Assembly (NCBI RefSeq): GCF_001189535.1
Contig: NZ_CP012070.1
Coordinates: 1,364,001-1,428,000, forward strand
From: Arsenicicoccus sp. oral taxon 190
Lineage (GTDB): Bacteria; Actinomycetota; Actinomycetes; Actinomycetales; Dermatophilaceae
Reading direction: 5' to 3'
Length of the DNA: 64,000 nucleotides
The position numbers and the translations under genes are program-made. A model generated the notes under the pieces. That model worked only from the letters and a program-made list of their open reading frames with translations, ran no database searches and was not told the origin of the DNA. Shown here in pieces: positions 45,647 to 54,229 of this stretch (position 1 is the first letter of the stretch; each line of letters opens with the position of its first letter).

Positions 45647-47197
45647 TCAGACCTGCTTCCAGCCCTTGAGGCGACGCTTGCCGACGCGTCCGAGGGCCTT
45701 GCGGTAGGCCTTCCCGGACAGGTCGCCCCGGGTGGACTCCTCGAGCCCCTCGAGCCGGCCGTAGGTGTAGGACGGCTCGCCGTGGCGCTGCGCGCGCAGC
45801 CCCAGGTCCCGCAGCGCCTCCTGGGTGATGACGCTGTCCTGGTGCTCGCCGAGGATGTCGGACAGGTCGGCACTGCGCTTGGCGAGCTGCTTGCCGCGGA
45901 TCCCGAGCACGACGGTCGTGGATTCCGCGGCGTAGCGCAGTCGCTTGGCGCCCTTGCGGACCTCGTGCAGGGCGGTCTCGGCACGCGCCGGGTCGTCGGC
46001 GGCCGAGGCGTGCCGGACCGCGCGGCGCATCCGTCGCCAGTCGCGGCCGAGGAGCCGGGGGACGACCAGCGTGGCGCGCTCGTCGGCGAGCGGGGTCAGG
46101 GGCGGGCTGGCGACCAGCGCGTCCAGCTCGTCGAGCAGGGCGTAGTAGCGCTCGTGCTCCAGGCCCCGGACCAGCCGCGCGTGGGCGCGGTCGTAGTCCT
46201 TGGTCAGCTCGGTGTCGATGCGCCCGGCCACCGGGCCCAGGACCGACTGGGAGGGCTGGGACTCCACGAGCGCGAGCAGCCGGTCGCGCATCACCTCGGC
46301 GTCGCGGACGCCGCCGAGGGTGTCGGCCAGCACCTTGAGCTCGGCACGCAGGTGGGTGGTCAGCTCCTCGTCCAGGAGCGGGCCGTATGTCGACAACAGC
46401 GTCCGCAGCCGCCGCGTCGCGACCCGCATCTGGTGCACCGCGTCGGGGGCGGACAGGCGCGCCCCGGCGTCCTCGGCCTTGAGGCGCTCGACGGTGGTCT
46501 GCAGGGCCGCCATCATCACCTGCCCGGCGGTGGGCTTGGCGGGGACGGCGTGGATCGCGGGCGGCTGGGGGGCGAGCGGGCCGAGGGCGCGCACGAGCTT
46601 GGACGGGCCCTGGGCGGGGCGGGCGCCGGCGCACGTCAGCAGGCGCTCGACGGCGTCGAGCAGCGGCACCGGGCCGTCGACGAGCTCGACCTCCCACTCG
46701 CTCCAGGACGACGGCTCCACGCCCTCGCGCAGCGGGGTCGCGGTGACCTCGTCGCAGGCCACCTCCGCGAGGAACCTGTGCTCCTCGCCGCCGGACCGCA
46801 GCTCGGTGGTGGTGCGGCGGTTCGTGAGCCGCACCACCGGCGTGAGCGCGCGGCCCCGGGTGTGCGCCAGCACGTGGGGCAGCAGCTCGGCCGGGACCTG
46901 CAGGTCCGCGAGGTCGACGTCGTGGTCCTCGAGCGGGGCGTGCAGCTCGCGACGCACGTCCTTCTTGGCGGGGAGCTTCAGGTGCCAGCCGGCGTCCTTG
47001 CCGCCGGTGCGGCGGCGCAGCGTGATCCGGGCCCGCGCGAGCGCCAGGTCGTCGGTGTCGAGGTAGACGGCGTCCAGCTCGTCCGGGCCCCGCCGCGAGA
47101 CGTCGTCCACCCCGGGCAGCGTGACGAGGGACGGCAGCACCGCCCCGGCGTCGACGGCATACTTGCGCTCGATCTCCTGATGCTCCGTCGCACTCAC
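45647..47197 (-). CDS. CYTH and CHAD domain-containing protein
   Basis: A 516-residue protein: CYTH domain (EIERKYAV at residue ~8, triphosphate-tunnel enzyme fold, to ~200) followed by a CHAD domain (~225-510), a helical domain rich in conserved His (VHQMRVATRRLRTLLSTY, HEVRKGAKRLRYAAE). Such proteins bind inorganic polyphosphate and can have triphosphatase activity. GTG 47197 is the start that begins exactly before the CYTH motif; the open frame continues to 47266. Confidence 0.87.
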   Translation of the reverse strand: MSATEHQEIERKYAVDAGAVLPSLVTLPGVDDVSRRGPDELDAVYLDTDDLALARARITLRRRTGGKDAGWHLKLPAKKDVRRELHAPLEDHDVDLADLQVPAELLPHVLAHTRGRALTPVVRLTNRRTTTELRSGGEEHRFLAEVACDEVTATPLREGVEPSSWSEWEVELVDGPVPLLDAVERLLTCAGARPAQGPSKLVRALGPLAPQPPAIHAVPAKPTAGQVMMAALQTTVERLKAEDAGARLSAPDAVHQMRVATRRLRTLLSTYGPLLDEELTTHLRAELKVLADTLGGVRDAEVMRDRLLALVESQPSQSVLGPVAGRIDTELTKDYDRAHARLVRGLEHERYYALLDELDALVASPPLTPLADERATLVVPRLLGRDWRRMRRAVRHASAADDPARAETALHEVRKGAKRLRYAAESTTVVLGIRGKQLAKRSADLSDILGEHQDSVITQEALRDLGLRAQRHGEPSYTYGRLEGLEESTRGDLSGKAYRKALGRVGKRRLKGWKQV

Positions 47198-47255
47198 GGG
47201 TCCATCATCCCTGACGGCAAACACCGATGCACGCGCCCGGGTCCTCGATGCCACC

Positions 47256-49217
47256 ATGGTGCGCATGTCGGCACCCTCGCACTGGCCCGCGGTCCCCCGC
47301 TCCTACCGCTCGCTGCCCGGGTGGGCCGAGCTCGACGGCTTCGCGCAGGCCACCTTCGAGGCCAGGCTGCACACCCTGTGGCCGGACCTGGCCCGGCCGG
47401 TCACCGAGCTGTATGCCGATCGCGAGGACCTGCCCGTCGTCCTGGACCGGCTCGTGACGGTCGTGGCCCGCGCCTACCTGGACCGCGCCGAGGACCTGCG
47501 GGTCCTGGACCAGCGGCGGCTCTCCCAGCCCGACTGGTTCCAGCGCCACGACATGGTCGGTTACGTCTGCTACACCGACCGGTTCAGCGGGTCCTTCGCG
47601 ACGCTGCCGTCCCGGCTCGACTACCTCGCCGAGCAGGGCGTGACCTACCTGCACCTGATGCCGGTGCTCGCACCCCGGGAGGGACCCAACGACGGTGGCT
47701 ACGCCGTCGTGGACTACCGCGAGACCGACCCCCGGCTGGGGTCCATGGCGGAGCTGCGGGACCTCGCGACCACGCTGCGCGGCCGGGGGATCTCCCTGGT
47801 CGTGGACCTCGTCTGCAACCACACCGCCCGCGAGCACGAGTGGGCGCGGCGGGCGGTCGCCGGCGAGACGGCCGAGGACCTGGCCTACCGGGACTACTAC
47901 TTCTTCTACCCCGACCGGACGATGCCCGACCAGTGGGAGCAGTCGCTGCCCGAGGTCTTCCCCGACTTCGCGCCCGGCAGCTTCACCTGGGTGCCCGAGG
48001 CCGACGCGTGGGTGTGGACGACCTTCAACGACTACCAGTGGGACCTCGACTACACCAACCCGCGCGTGCTCGAGGAGATGCTCGACGTCATCTGCCACCT
48101 CGGCAACGCCGGGGTCGAGGTCGTGCGCCTCGACGCCGTCGCGTTCATGTGGAAGCGGCTCGGCACCACCTGCCAGAACCAGCCGGAGGCGCACCTGATC
48201 CTGCAGGCCTTCCGGGCGTTCACGCGGCTCGCGATGCCCGGGGTGGTGCTGCTCGCCGAGGCCATCGTCTCCCCGGAGGACCTGGTCCCCTACCTCGGGC
48301 AGGGCGCCGCGACCGGCCGGGAGTGCGAGCTCGCCTACCACAACGTCTACATGGTGGGGCTGTGGTCGGCGCTCGCCGAGGGGGACGCCCGGCTCCTCAC
48401 CCACACGCTGCGGTCGATGCCCCCGATCCCGCCGAGCGTCGCGTGGCTCACCTACAGCCGGCTCCACGACGACATCGGCTGGGCCGTCACCGACGCCAAC
48501 GCCGCCGCCGTGGGCCTGGACGGCTTCGCCCACCGCTCCTTCCTGTCCGACTTCTACTCCGGGGCGCACCCCGGGTCGTGGGCCGAGGGCGAGGTCTTCC
48601 AGGAGAACCCCGTCACCCGCGACCGCCGCATCTCCGGCACCCTCGCCTCGCTGGCCGGGCTCGAGCGGGCGAGGCAGCGCGGTGACGGGGAGGCGGTGGG
48701 GCTCGCCATACGGCGGATCCTGCTGCTGCACGGGCTGGTCCTGGTGCACGGAGGCGTCCCGCTGATCTACATGGGCGACGAGCTGGGGATGCTCAACGAC
48801 CGGTCGTACCTGGCGGACCCGGCGCGCGCCGAGGACAACCGGTGGGTGCACCGGCCCGCGATGGACTGGCTGGCGGCCGAGCGGAGGCACGACCCGACGG
48901 CCGTGGAGGCGCGAGTCTTCGAGGGGCTGCAGCAGCTGGTCCGCGCCCGTCAGGGGCTGCCGCAGCTGCATGCCCAGACCCCCGTCGAGGCCCTCGACCT
49001 GGGCGGGGACGACGTCTTCGCGCTGCTGCGCACCGGCCCGCGGGGGCACTGCCTGGCGCTCGCCAACCTCACCGACGCGCCCCGGCACGTGTCGCTGCAC
49101 GGGTTCGACCGGTTCGGGCCGCTGTCGGGGCTGCGTGACGCGATCACCGGGGACGACCTGTGGTGGGACTTCACCCTGGAGCCCTACCAGCAGCGCTGGG
49201 TCGTGCCGGCGCCCTGA
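47256..49217 (+). CDS. amylosucrase (GH13 family)
   Basis: A 653-residue GH13 enzyme with amylosucrase layout: all-helical N-terminal domain (~1-100), barrel start VGYVCYTDRFSG, GLVC-type region VVDLVCNHTA near 185, nucleophile motif VEVVRLDAVAFMWKRLGTTC (Asp near 292), acid/base Glu in VVLLAEAIV near 334, and RLHDDIGWAV near 405. The CQNQPEAH stretch after the nucleophile is typical for amylosucrases. It makes alpha-1,4-glucan from sucrose. No signal peptide. ATG 47256 or 47265 can serve as start. Confidence 0.88.
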   Translation: MVRMSAPSHWPAVPRSYRSLPGWAELDGFAQATFEARLHTLWPDLARPVTELYADREDLPVVLDRLVTVVARAYLDRAEDLRVLDQRRLSQPDWFQRHDMVGYVCYTDRFSGSFATLPSRLDYLAEQGVTYLHLMPVLAPREGPNDGGYAVVDYRETDPRLGSMAELRDLATTLRGRGISLVVDLVCNHTAREHEWARRAVAGETAEDLAYRDYYFFYPDRTMPDQWEQSLPEVFPDFAPGSFTWVPEADAWVWTTFNDYQWDLDYTNPRVLEEMLDVICHLGNAGVEVVRLDAVAFMWKRLGTTCQNQPEAHLILQAFRAFTRLAMPGVVLLAEAIVSPEDLVPYLGQGAATGRECELAYHNVYMVGLWSALAEGDARLLTHTLRSMPPIPPSVAWLTYSRLHDDIGWAVTDANAAAVGLDGFAHRSFLSDFYSGAHPGSWAEGEVFQENPVTRDRRISGTLASLAGLERARQRGDGEAVGLAIRRILLLHGLVLVHGGVPLIYMGDELGMLNDRSYLADPARAEDNRWVHRPAMDWLAAERRHDPTAVEARVFEGLQQLVRARQGLPQLHAQTPVEALDLGGDDVFALLRTGPRGHCLALANLTDAPRHVSLHGFDRFGPLSGLRDAITGDDLWWDFTLEPYQQRWVVPAP

Positions 49218-49259
49218 CCAGCCCTGACCAGCCCTGACCAGCTCTGACCAGCTCTGACC
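49206..49259. repeat. 10-bp tandem repeat at the amylosucrase stop
   Basis: CCCTGACCAG repeats three times and CTCTGACCAG follows, the first copy containing the stop codon. The repeated TGA stops appear in shifting frames. Confidence 0.75.
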
Positions 49260-49277
49260 CGCCCACGTCTCGCCGAA

Positions 49278-49341
49278 CTCGCATGCACAACGCCCCTCCA
49301 GGCGCGACCCACCTGCAGAGACGCGTCGTTGTGCATGCGAG
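49278..49341. repeat. perfect 15-bp intergenic inverted repeat
   Basis: CTCGCATGCACAACG (49278-49292) and CGTTGTGCATGCGAG (49327-49341) are exact inverted copies with a 34-base insert. It lies between the convergent amylosucrase and metallophosphoesterase genes and may serve as terminator or be a dispersed palindrome. Confidence 0.75.
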
Positions 49342-49394
49342 CCGGCCGCCGGCCGGCCTCGCGCTGTGCCGCGAGACCGCCCAGGGGGCGCAGC

Positions 49395-51212
49395 TCAGGG
49401 CGTGCTCGTCGCGGCGGGTTCGTCGGGGGACGCGGCACGCACGTCCTGCAGCGTGACCGGGGCGTCGGCGCGGCAGGCCCGGCCGGGTGACGGTGCCGGG
49501 GCCTGGATGGCGGCGCCGTTGATGGCGCGCACGTCGTCGTAGACCGGGCGTCCCTCGAGCAGGTCGCGGTAGCTGTAGCGCGTCAACGTCTGCAGCCGGC
49601 AGTCCGCGCCGAAGCTGAGGATGTCGAAGGCGTAGGGCTGGCCCGACAGCTCCCCACCCTGCTTGTCCTGGATGTAGTGCGACACGACCCCACCGCCGGT
49701 GAAGGTCCCCACCTGGATGCGGTTGCCCTGCAGCCCGGCGGAGTGCATGTGACCGTTGAGGCGGATGCCGGCGTCGCCGACCCGGTCGGCGGCATACGGC
49801 TCGTGGGTGACGAGCAGGTCCAGGCCCCGGCGGGAGTCCGCGGCGAGGGCGGACTGCGACGGCGTCGGCGTGGGGCTCTTGGTGCCGGGGGTGGTCGGCG
49901 CCGGGGTGCCGCCGCTGGGGGTGGCGGTGGCGCCGCTGGTCGAGGAGGGCGTGGACACCACGGCCGTCCCGGCGCGCAGCTGGTCCATGGCCTCGGTGAA
50001 CGCCTCGGCGGCCGGCACCTGCGAGGTCGCCCCGCCGCCCCCGTCGTCGCCGAACCACCGCGGGTCGTTGAAGCCGCCGACTCGCAGCCCGCCGACCGTC
50101 GCGATCGTGTAGCGGCGCGGCGCGGGCTGCAGCACCACGACCCCGGGGACCTGCGCCATCCGCTGCAGCAGGGCCTCGTCGGTGGGGGAGGTGGCGTCGT
50201 GGTTGCCGCGCACGAAGAGGTAGGGCACCCCGAGCGAGCGGATCCCCGTGAACAGCCCGCCCGCCTCGGCCTCCTCGACCCGCCCGAAGTTGATGAGGTC
50301 GCCGGTGTCGACGACGGCGGTGATGCCCTCGGTCTGGATGATCTGCCGCATCAGCGGATAGGCGTTGGCGCCGTGGATGTCCGAGACGAGGAGCACCTTG
50401 ACGGAGGCCGGCGTCGCCAGCTCGGCCGGGACGAACTTGTCCTGCAGCGCCGCGGACAGCGCCAGCATGTTCTTGACGTAGGGGGACGCCTGCTCCGAGC
50501 GGGCCTCCACGTCGGCGAGGATCCGGGTGTTGGAGCGCACGTAGCCGAGCAGCCCGTTGGTCCCCACGGCCTCGAGCCGGCCGGGCTGGAAGGTGGTCCA
50601 CGCCGCGCCGGCCGTCCCGCCGAGCGCGAGTACGGCTGCCAGAGCCGGTATGACGACCGCCCGCCGCCACGGCCGCAGCGCCGCGTCGCGCGAGCGCCAG
50701 TGCCGGATGGCGAAGGCCACCAGGAGGCAGGTGACGAGCACGCCGAGCGCGAACTTGCCGCCGACGTGGGACACGACGGTCGAGGTGACCTGGTCGAGCT
50801 CGGCGGGGGTCGGCTTGAGCGCACCGACGGACAGGTCCTTGGTGGCGAGGACCGTGGTGATCCGGTCGGAGACCTGTGCGACGGCGTTGATCCCCGGGGC
50901 GGGCACCACCCCGTCGAAACGCAGGTCGAGGTCGCCGAAGAGGGTCGGCGCGTGCAGCGTGGACAGCTGGTCGGGCTCGGCCGACAGGCGCACCGTGGCG
51001 GCGTACGAGCTGGTCGAGACCTCGGTGGGCCAGACGCTCGTCACGGCCACGCCGACCAGCGAGGCGGTGAGCGTCAGGGCGGCGACGGCGAGGACGGCGG
51101 CCACACTGCGGCATACGAGATAAACCCAGCGTGACCATGGTTGGCGACGGGATGAGGCAAACCGGACACCTCGGGACGACTCTGGGGACTCGGTCCTCGT
51201 CGCGGGGCTCAC
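49395..51212 (-). CDS. membrane-anchored metallophosphoesterase
   Basis: A 605-residue protein: basic N-terminus, one helix near 33-60, an exported domain, a second helix near 150-165 and a third near 185-205, then a calcineurin-like phosphoesterase domain (VLLVSDIHG near 270, VVDTGDLINFG near 295, FVRGNHDA near 325, VTHEPY near 490, LNGHMHSAG near 505), with all metal ligands present. A Ser/Thr/Pro-rich insert of ~40 residues (about 440-480) interrupts the domain. The substrate is unknown. GTG start, divergent from lhgO with a 33-bp gap. Confidence 0.82.
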   Translation of the reverse strand: MSPATRTESPESSRGVRFASSRRQPWSRWVYLVCRSVAAVLAVAALTLTASLVGVAVTSVWPTEVSTSSYAATVRLSAEPDQLSTLHAPTLFGDLDLRFDGVVPAPGINAVAQVSDRITTVLATKDLSVGALKPTPAELDQVTSTVVSHVGGKFALGVLVTCLLVAFAIRHWRSRDAALRPWRRAVVIPALAAVLALGGTAGAAWTTFQPGRLEAVGTNGLLGYVRSNTRILADVEARSEQASPYVKNMLALSAALQDKFVPAELATPASVKVLLVSDIHGANAYPLMRQIIQTEGITAVVDTGDLINFGRVEEAEAGGLFTGIRSLGVPYLFVRGNHDATSPTDEALLQRMAQVPGVVVLQPAPRRYTIATVGGLRVGGFNDPRWFGDDGGGGATSQVPAAEAFTEAMDQLRAGTAVVSTPSSTSGATATPSGGTPAPTTPGTKSPTPTPSQSALAADSRRGLDLLVTHEPYAADRVGDAGIRLNGHMHSAGLQGNRIQVGTFTGGGVVSHYIQDKQGGELSGQPYAFDILSFGADCRLQTLTRYSYRDLLEGRPVYDDVRAINGAAIQAPAPSPGRACRADAPVTLQDVRAASPDEPAATSTP

Positions 51213-51245
51213 CGGGCCAGACTAGAGGCGTCGAAAGGGGAATTC

Positions 51246-52460
51246 ATGAAGACCGAGGCTGACGTCCTCGTCGTCGGTGGGGGCATCGTCGGGCTCGCGA
51301 CGGCCCGCGCCCTCCAGCTCCGCAAGCCGGGCGCCCACGTCGTCGTCATCGACAAGGAAGACGACATCGCCCGCCACCAGACCGGCAACAACTCCGGGGT
51401 GATCCACGCCGGTGTCTACTACAAGCCGGGGTCCTACAAGGCCCGGCTGTGCTTCGACGGGCGGGTGCGCCTGGTGGAGTACCTCAAGGACAAGGGGATC
51501 CCGCACCGGATCGACGGCAAGCTCGTCGTGGCGACCAACGCCGACGAGGTCGAGAAGATGAAGGAGATCCAGCGTCGCTGCGAGGCCAACGACGTCCCGA
51601 CGCAGTGGATGACCCGCGAGGAGTTCCGCGAGGTCGAGCCGCACGCCGAGGGCGTGGCCGCGCTGCAGGTCAAGGTGACCGGCGTCGTCGACTACAAGGT
51701 CGTGTGCCAGAGCTACGCCGACGACATCCGCGCCGCCGGCGGCGAGATCCGCACCGGCACCGCGCTCGTGTCGGGGCGTCCGGGCCTGAACGACGTCACC
51801 GTCGAGACCACCCAGGGCACGATCGTCGCCAAGCAGGTCGTGACCTGCGGCGGCCTCAACGCCGACCTGGTGGCGCGCGCGATGGGGGCGCAGCCGCAGA
51901 CCCGCATCGTCGGTTTCCGTGGCGAGTACTACGAGCTGACGCCCGAGAAGTCCTACCTGTGCAACGCGCTCATCTACCCGGTGCCCGACCCGCGCTTCCC
52001 CTTCCTCGGGGTGCACGCGACGCGCGGCATCGACGGTCACGTCCACCTCGGCCCCAACGCCGTGATCGCGCTGGCCCGCGAGGGCTACTCGTGGACCCAG
52101 ATCAACCCGCGCGACATGGTGCAGCTCGCGGCCTTCCCGGGGATCTGGCGGCTCGCGCAGAAGTACTGGAAGTACTCCATCGGCGAGGTGCAGCGCTCCT
52201 TCTCCAAGGAGGCCTTCGTCAAGGCGACGCAGAAGATGATGCCCGAGGTGCAGGTCGAGGACGTCGTCCGCGCCGGCGCCGGGGTCCGCGCCCAGGCGAT
52301 GCGTCCGGACGGCACGCTCGTCGAGGACTTCGACTTCCTGCACGAGCACCCGCGCGTGCTGCACGTCCTCAACGCGCCCTCGCCCGCGGCCACCGCGTCG
52401 CTCGCGATCGCCGAGGTCATCGCCGACAAGCTCGCCGAGGCGGAGCGCGTCACGATCTGA
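51246..52460 (+). CDS. lhgO: L-2-hydroxyglutarate oxidase
   Basis: A 404-residue FAD-dependent DAO-family oxidoreductase. N-terminal FAD motif VLVVGGGIVGLATARAL near residue 6, followed by HQTGNNSGVIHAGVYY near 41, the characteristic LhgO block. It oxidises L-2-hydroxyglutarate to 2-oxoglutarate and feeds electrons to the quinone pool. The ATG has AAAGGGGA upstream. Length is normal for the family. Confidence 0.92.
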   Translation: MKTEADVLVVGGGIVGLATARALQLRKPGAHVVVIDKEDDIARHQTGNNSGVIHAGVYYKPGSYKARLCFDGRVRLVEYLKDKGIPHRIDGKLVVATNADEVEKMKEIQRRCEANDVPTQWMTREEFREVEPHAEGVAALQVKVTGVVDYKVVCQSYADDIRAAGGEIRTGTALVSGRPGLNDVTVETTQGTIVAKQVVTCGGLNADLVARAMGAQPQTRIVGFRGEYYELTPEKSYLCNALIYPVPDPRFPFLGVHATRGIDGHVHLGPNAVIALAREGYSWTQINPRDMVQLAAFPGIWRLAQKYWKYSIGEVQRSFSKEAFVKATQKMMPEVQVEDVVRAGAGVRAQAMRPDGTLVEDFDFLHEHPRVLHVLNAPSPAATASLAIAEVIADKLAEAERVTI

Positions 52461-52504
52461 GGCGTATGGCGCTCGTCGCTGCGGGGCGGTCGACCGGGAT
52501 CGGC

Positions 52505-52712
52505 TAGGTTGGCGGTGCTGGTCCTCCCGCCTCGGCGGGAGGGGCAAGAGGGAACCCGGTGCGAGTCCGGGACTGCCCCGCAGCGGTGAGTGGGAACGAC
52601 ATCGTCATACGCACTGGGTCCGACCACCTGGGAAGCGACGGTGAAGGAGACCGCGGCGCAAGCCGCGGTGAGCCGCAAGGCTCGTCGCCCACGAGTCCGA
52701 AGACCTGCCAGT
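52505..52712 (+). ncRNA. cobalamin riboswitch
   Basis: The leader holds the conserved B12-riboswitch blocks in order: GGGAACCCGGTGCGAGTCCG (52550-52569), ACTGCCCCGCAGCGGTGAG, and the B12 box AGTCCGAAGACCTGCCA at 52694-52710. A -10-like TAGGTT lies at 52505-52510. Adenosylcobalamin or a related corrinoid should bind and repress the gene behind it. A GCACCGC/GCGGTGC hairpin and a GGCGGGG/CCCCGCC hairpin follow the aptamer. Confidence 0.93.
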
Positions 52713-52803
52713 GCACCGCATCCGCGGTGCGCCCGTGTCCATCGCCTCGAGGGAAGGCGGGGTCACCCCGCCTGGCAGGCCTGGCCCGTCGGCGGCGGCG
52801 TCC

Positions 52804-52831
52804 CCGGTGACCCTCGGGTTTCCTTCACCGG
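52804..52831 (+). promoter_or_regulatory. Shine-Dalgarno sequestering hairpin (expression platform)
   Basis: CCGGTGA (52804-52810) can pair with TCACCGG (52825-52831), which touches the GGAGG ribosome site (52831-52835) 7 bases before ATG 52843. This favours control at translation initiation. Confidence 0.55.
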
Positions 52832-52842
52832 GAGGTCGATCC

Positions 52843-53277
52843 ATGAACACCCAGTCCCTGCCCACCAGCCGACCTGGCCTGAGCCTGACGCTCTACCCCG
52901 ACCACGAGGCCCTGCACATCACCGACGAGCTCCAGCAGCTGGAGCTGGTGGGGGCGCGGGTGCCGTTCGGGGTCGCCCCGGGGGACCGCTCCGCCGGCTC
53001 CTGGCTCGAGACCTGCGCCGCCGAGGAGGGGTTCCGGCTCGTGACGCTCGCCATGGACGGCGTCCTCGTCGGCTTCGTCGCGGGGGTGGTCGGCCCGGCG
53101 CGCGTCGAGCTGCGTCACCTGACGATGGCGGCGTCGGTGCGCACCCGCCACCCCGAGCTCGTGGACCTGCTGGGGGAGGCGCTGGTGGAGTCGAGCCAGC
53201 TGCCCTGGGCCGAGGTCCGCGTCGCGCCGACGTGTCCCGCGCTCGCGCACCTCGCCAGCGACCCGGTCAACGTCTGA
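52843..53277 (+). CDS. GNAT-like small protein under cobalamin riboswitch
   Basis: A 144-residue protein that I do not recognise with certainty. GFRLVTLAMDGVLVGFVAGVV followed by VELRHLTMAASVRTRHPELVDLLGEAL resembles the strand-strand-helix order of GNAT acetyltransferases, but the acetyl-CoA loop is poor. No cobalamin-related motif, signal peptide or membrane helix is present. The only link to B12 is the riboswitch 130 bases upstream. A strong hairpin terminator follows, so it is monocistronic. Confidence 0.7.
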   Translation: MNTQSLPTSRPGLSLTLYPDHEALHITDELQQLELVGARVPFGVAPGDRSAGSWLETCAAEEGFRLVTLAMDGVLVGFVAGVVGPARVELRHLTMAASVRTRHPELVDLLGEALVESSQLPWAEVRVAPTCPALAHLASDPVNV

Positions 53278-53295
53278 CTGTCACCGCCCGACCAC

Positions 53296-53342
53296 GATCG
53301 TGAGGGTCTGGTGCACGTGTGGTGGACCAGACCCTTACGATC
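53296..53342. terminator. bidirectional terminator hairpin
   Basis: GATCGTGAGGGTCTGGT (53296-53312) pairs with ACCAGACCCTTACGATC (53326-53342), 17 bp with a single non-Watson-Crick position, between two convergent genes. Confidence 0.85.
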
Positions 53343-53360
53343 TCGGCAGAGGGAAGGAGG

Positions 53361-54229
53361 TCAGCGGCGCGGTCCCACGACCCGGGCCTTGCTCGCCGCC
53401 GGCAGCAGCGCCCGCTGGATCGTCGTGGTCGTGCCGGTGCGGGTGATCGCCCACGTGACCGTCGACCGGGCCGCGAGGTCCACCACCGCGTCGCCGGGGT
53501 CGCCCGCCACGGGCACCGGCGTCGACTGGCCGGTGACGACCGCGAACCCGCCCTGCACCACGGGTCCGGTGCTGCCGTCCTCGTGGCGCCACGGCACCGT
53601 GTCCTCGCCCCCGATGACCTGGCGCCCGTCCGGCAGGGCCGTGGCTGCGCTCACGACCCACTCCGGCGCGGGGCAGGTGCCCGTGGTGCCGTTGACGAGC
53701 CGCTTGCACAGGCCCCGCAGCGACTGCCGCGTGAAGGTCGCGTCCGTCCACATGCGCTGCGAGCCCCAGGTGGTGATGTCGGCGGCCGAGCGCACCACCC
53801 AGTCGTTGGTCCGCCACTCCTCGCCGGTCGGGTAGGCGACGTGCGTGGCACCGAGCAGCCGCGGGGGAGCGGCGGTCAGGTCGTATGCCGTGGACCACAC
53901 GTGGCCGCCCGGGAACCCCACGGTCGCGACGAACCGGCCCTGAGCCAGGCCCACCAGCGGCGGGACGCCGGGCCGGCTCTGGCCGCGGGGGTCGGTCGAG
54001 AAGGGCGTCACGCTCCACCGGCCGCCCGCCAGACGAGCCGAGGTCGCCTGCGACCCACGGGTCGGGCCGAACGACGACCCCCACAGGACCACCGTGCCGC
54101 CGTCGGCCGCGAGCGCCCAGGGGTCCCACTGCAAGGTGCCCGCGGGCATCGCGGGCTGGGGGACCTGGACGTAGTGGTTGCCCTGGCTGCGCCACAGGGT
54201 CGGCGTCGCGCCGGTCGTGAGGATCCACT
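53361..54229 (-). pseudogene. C-terminal part of a secreted protein gene split by the transposon
   Basis: The frame from the stop at 53361 back to the transposon edge encodes ~290 residues without start codon (WILTTGATPTLWRSQ at its beginning). It has repeated Trp/Gly-containing blades (WALAADGGTVVLWGS, GRWSVTPFS, GGHVWSTAYD), suggesting an exported beta-propeller-like domain. The missing N-terminus with signal peptide is at 58502-58844 on the same strand. Collapsing one 3-bp target copy restores one continuous frame (DKQ-H/Q-WIL). The family is not recognised. Confidence 0.8.

Noticed and set aside
43851..45707. Long open frames through the 184-bp tandem repeats
   Set aside because: Several frames are open at once because of composition; there is no ribosome site, no family and the frames run antisense into the TSUP gene.
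52559..52865. Small open frames in the leader of the GNAT-like gene
   Set aside because: They overlap the conserved riboswitch core; conservation is explained by RNA structure.
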